Shown: positions 61,667 to 64,000 of the stretch, piece by piece | Numbering within the stretch: position 1 is the first letter of the stretch | How the letters are laid out: each line of letters opens with the position of its first letter | From: Rodentibacter myodis | Lineage (GTDB): Bacteria; Pseudomonadota; Gammaproteobacteria; Enterobacterales; Pasteurellaceae | Direction of reading: 5' to 3' | Length of the DNA: 64,000 bases | Assembly: GCF_001999305.1 (NCBI RefSeq) | Contig: NZ_MLHQ01000023.1 | Coordinates: 1-64,000, forward strand | The notes under the pieces: model-generated | The model's input: only the letters and a program-made list of their open reading frames with translations | Databases searched by the model: none | What the model was told of the DNA's origin: nothing | Translations under genes and position numbers: made by a program

Positions 61667-62119
61667 ATGACCAATTTTATTAAAATGAAGATTTTTAAAG
61701 CCGAACAATGGAACATTGAGGTGCTTTTGCCCCTCTTTGAACGTTACCGCCTTGCCAACGGAATGACGGAAAATCCTGACCGCACTTTAGCCTTTTTAAC
61801 CAACCGAATTCGTTTTAACGAAAGCCTATTTTTTATTGCGGTAGATACCACAAATGAAGCTATCGGCTTTATTCAGCTTTATCCACGCCTTTCTTCCTTG
61901 CAACTACAACGTTATTGGCAGCTAACGGATATTTATGTTATTGATTGCCCACAAAAAACAGATATTTATAAGGCACTGATTTCCAAAGCAAAAGATTTTG
62001 TGCTTTATACACAATCAAACCGACTGGTTGCCGAATTAGGACAAACACAACATAACTTATTAGAAAACGAAGGCTTTAAATTAAACCCGAAAAAAAGCCT
62101 GTTTGAACTGAGTTTATAA
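61667..62119 (+). CDS. GNAT-like acetyltransferase
   Basis: A 150-residue protein with the outline of a GNAT N-acetyltransferase: [19 protein letters not shown] (helices 1-2), [24 protein letters not shown] (strands 2-4) and WQLTDIYVI before a helix. The acetyl-CoA loop (R/Q-x-x-G-x-G/A) is not clear, so activity is uncertain. A second ATG lies six codons in. Its stop overlaps the xerC start (TAATG). The substrate is unknown. Confidence 0.75.
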   Translation: MTNFIKMKIFKAEQWNIEVLLPLFERYRLANGMTENPDRTLAFLTNRIRFNESLFFIAVDTTNEAIGFIQLYPRLSSLQLQRYWQLTDIYVIDCPQKTDIYKALISKAKDFVLYTQSNRLVAELGQTQHNLLENEGFKLNPKKSLFELSL

Positions 62120-63006
62120 TGCAAGCCGAACTACAATCTTATTGGGATTACCTGCGAATAGAACGCCAAGTTAGCCCGCACACCCTCGCCAATTACCAAC
62201 GCCAACTTGAAGCAGTGCAAAAATTACTTGCCGAGCAAAATATTCAGCAATGGCAACAGGTTACGCCAAGTGTCGTACGTTTTGTATTGGCGCAAAGTAA
62301 AAAATTAGGGTTAAAAGAGAAAAGTCTGGCTTTACGCTTATCCGCCCTTCGTCAATTTTTCAGTTATTTAGTGCAACAAGGCAAACTCAAAGCCAATCCT
62401 GCTACCGGTATTTCCGCCCCCAAACAAGGCAAACATTTGCCGAAAAATATTGATGCCGAACAGGTTCAACAACTGCTCGCTAACGACAGTAAAGAACCAA
62501 TAGATATTCGTGATCGGGCGATGTTGGAATTAATGTATAGCTCCGGTTTGCGTTTATCGGAATTGCAGGGGCTTGATTTAAACAGTATTAATACCCGAAC
62601 AAGGGAAGTCCGTGTACTAGGGAAGGGCAATAAAGAACGGGTTGTGCCTTTTGGTCGCTACGCCTCGCACGCATTGCAACAATGGTTGAAAGTGCGGTTA
62701 TTATTTAATCCAAAAGATGACGCATTATTTGTGAGCCAGTTGGGTAATCGCATTTCTCATCGTTCTATCCAAAAACGGTTGGAAAGCTGGGGAATTCGCC
62801 AAGGTTTAAACAGCCATTTAAACCCACATAAATTACGCCATTCTTTTGCAACGCATATGTTGGAGGCAAGTTCTGATCTCCGTGCGGTTCAAGAGCTACT
62901 GGGGCATAGCAATCTCTCAACCACACAAATTTATACCCATCTCAACTTTCAACATCTGGCTGAAGTTTACGACCAAGCCCATCCCCGCGCCAAACGAAAG
63001 AAATAA
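62119..63006 (+). CDS. xerC: Tyrosine recombinase XerC
   Basis: XerC acts with XerD at dif to resolve chromosome dimers. The 295-residue protein has the catalytic set Arg145, Lys169, His237, Arg240, His263 and Tyr272 in [33 protein letters not shown]-like and [14 protein letters not shown]. The ending [20 protein letters not shown] matches XerC rather than XerD. No dif-like site was seen nearby. It is a housekeeping gene here, not part of an integrative element. Confidence 0.95.
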   Translation: MQAELQSYWDYLRIERQVSPHTLANYQRQLEAVQKLLAEQNIQQWQQVTPSVVRFVLAQSKKLGLKEKSLALRLSALRQFFSYLVQQGKLKANPATGISAPKQGKHLPKNIDAEQVQQLLANDSKEPIDIRDRAMLELMYSSGLRLSELQGLDLNSINTRTREVRVLGKGNKERVVPFGRYASHALQQWLKVRLLFNPKDDALFVSQLGNRISHRSIQKRLESWGIRQGLNSHLNPHKLRHSFATHMLEASSDLRAVQELLGHSNLSTTQIYTHLNFQHLAEVYDQAHPRAKRKK

Positions 63007-63105
63007 AGTGCGGCCAAAATTGACCACGTTTTTGCTCGGATAAATCCCGGCATATTTATTTAAAAAGCATTTGTTCATCCCCTCGCTTTATATTAGGATA
63101 GCCCG

Positions 63106-63130
63106 CTCATTTCGTGATGAAATGAGTTTT
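63106..63130 (+). terminator. Terminator-like hairpin in the pgtP leader
   Basis: CTCATTTC and GAAATGAG pair across 5 bases and are followed by TTTTTATT. It lies 26 bases before the next gene's ATG. It may end xerC transcription or act as an attenuator for the transporter. A degenerate USS pair lies at 63007-63035. Confidence 0.75.
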
Positions 63131-63156
63131 TATTATGTAGTAACTAAGGATGTTTT

Positions 63157-64000
63157 ATGCTTTCTTTCTTAAAATCCAATCCGGGCAAACCCGTTCCGGA
63201 TGCGGAAGTAAGAGCGCAGTACGATCGTTTAAGATGGCACGCGCTATTTGGAATTTTCATCGGTTATGCGGCATTTTATATTCTCCGCAATAACTTTCTT
63301 CTCTCCTCACCTGAACTTATCAGCGATTTTGGCTTCACCAAAAAAGATATCGGTTTTATTTCTGGAACAATGCTCATTGTTTACGGTTTAAGTAAAGGCT
63401 TTATGTCAACCATTGCCGATAAATCAAATCCAAAACATTTTATGATTTTCGGTTTAATGATGTCTGCCATCGTAAACCTTATGATGGGCTTTAGTGCCTC
63501 ATTCTGGATTTTCTTGTTCCTTTGTATCTTAAATGGGATCTTCCAAGGAATGGGCGCGGGGCCGGCGTATATCGTATTGGCAAGTTGGTTCCCGCGTAAA
63601 TCTCGTGGCGTAACGACCGCACTTTTCAACATCTCCCATAATGTGGGGGGCGGTTTGGTTGCACCAATTGCCGGTGCAAGTATTGCGTGGTTAGGCCAAG
63701 AACATTGGCAAGCGGCACACTTTATTGTGCCTGTTGCAATTGCGACCATTGTCGCCATTATTTTCTACATTTTTGGCGCAGGGCGTACCTATAATGAAGG
63801 TTTACCGCCAATGCCACAAATCTTGAAAAATGAGCAAGACGAGCTTGTTGTCACCAAAGACGAAAATGTGAATCTCAGCACGTGGGAAATCTTCCGTGAT
63901 TATATTATGAAAGATATTAACGTATGGTTTGTTTCTTTTATTGATGTGTTCACTTATATGATTCGCTTCGGTGTATTAACTTGGTTGCCACTTTACTTGC
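63157..64000 (+). CDS. PgtP-like organophosphate:phosphate antiporter (partial)
   Basis: The window ends inside this gene; 281 codons are present. It belongs to the GlpT/UhpT/PgtP family of the major facilitator superfamily, which exchanges organophosphates for phosphate. The readable blocks YGLSKGFMSTIADKSNP, SASFWIFLFLCILNGIFQG, WFPRKSRGV and NISHNVGGGLVAPIAGA are closest to the phosphoglycerate transporter PgtP that I recall from Salmonella, rather than GlpT or UhpT. AAGGA lies upstream of the ATG. The substrate cannot be fixed without the C-terminus. Confidence 0.8.
   Translation, partial: MLSFLKSNPGKPVPDAEVRAQYDRLRWHALFGIFIGYAAFYILRNNFLLSSPELISDFGFTKKDIGFISGTMLIVYGLSKGFMSTIADKSNPKHFMIFGLMMSAIVNLMMGFSASFWIFLFLCILNGIFQGMGAGPAYIVLASWFPRKSRGVTTALFNISHNVGGGLVAPIAGASIAWLGQEHWQAAHFIVPVAIATIVAIIFYIFGAGRTYNEGLPPMPQILKNEQDELVVTKDENVNLSTWEIFRDYIMKDINVWFVSFIDVFTYMIRFGVLTWLPLYL

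Noticed and set aside
62119-63006. Tyrosine recombinase as evidence of an integrative element
   Set aside because: The C-terminal sequence is that of housekeeping XerC, and no attachment sites, phage genes or cargo surround it.

Overview
The window is chromosomal DNA from a member of the Pasteurellaceae, Haemophilus-type (Hin) uptake clade. The uptake signal sequence (USS) AAGTGCGGT / ACCGCACTT recurs dozens of times on both strands, inside genes and as inverted pairs after genes. Several blocks keep gene orders I recall from Haemophilus influenzae: tig-clpP-clpX-secE-nusG, ribB-nadR with an LpsA-type glycosyltransferase, waaA-coaD-lipoprotein-rep, and envC-yibQ-gpmA. A single-copy NadR without a DNA-binding domain, class I adenylate cyclase and NarP fit the same family. 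The genus cannot be fixed from the sequence alone.

Layout. 1-5.1 kb (minus): nusG, secE, clpX, clpP, tig, and the BON/LysM protein Kbp. 5.3-10.9 kb (plus): zinc peptidase YpfJ, then an L-lactate locus (lldP, lutABC) behind a perfect CRP site. 11-20.6 kb: hslVU, rmuC, a YqhA-like membrane protein, rluE, a lysine-rich exported protein, gpmA, envC-yibQ and narP. 20.7-23.7 kb: cyaA and a small membrane protein. 23.7-25.6 kb: a disrupted region in which a PACE-type efflux gene is split by an aldo/keto reductase remnant and an intact arginase-family gene. 25.6-26.3 kb: a toxin-antitoxin pair. 26.4-32.3 kb: MBL-fold hydrolase, greB, tex, pckA. 32.4-34 kb: an AT-rich decaying cluster of unrecognised genes. 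34.2-39.2 kb: the complete S10 ribosomal protein operon with its leader. 39.4-43.6 kb: ftsYEX, rsmD, trmL. 43.6-51.7 kb: xylose catabolism and transport (xylBA divergent from xylFGHR) with a near-perfect CRP site between. 51.7-55.4 kb: LpsA-like glycosyltransferase, ribB under an FMN riboswitch, nadR and a metallophosphoesterase. 55.4-55.75 kb: two tRNA-Arg and one tRNA-Ser. 55.9-63 kb: rep, a YceK-like lipoprotein, coaD, waaA, an LgtF-like glycosyltransferase, tpiA, an acetyltransferase-like protein, xerC. The right edge cuts a PgtP-like organophosphate transporter.

How the genes work together. Carbon use dominates: L-lactate uptake and oxidation, xylose import and isomerisation, gluconeogenic pckA, glycolytic gpmA and tpiA, and organophosphate uptake. 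CyaA makes the cAMP that would act at the two strong CRP sites, upstream of lldP and in the xyl divergent region. Cell-envelope genes (envC, ftsEX, waaA, lpsA-like, lgtF-like) are the second theme; EnvC is the known partner of FtsEX though they are about 20 kb apart here. 

No prophage, insertion sequence, integrase island or CRISPR array was seen. The accessory signals are small: the split PACE gene, the toxin-antitoxin pair, the decaying cluster beside the S10 operon, and USS elements placed in signal-peptide codons, in flexible linkers and inside the FMN riboswitch.
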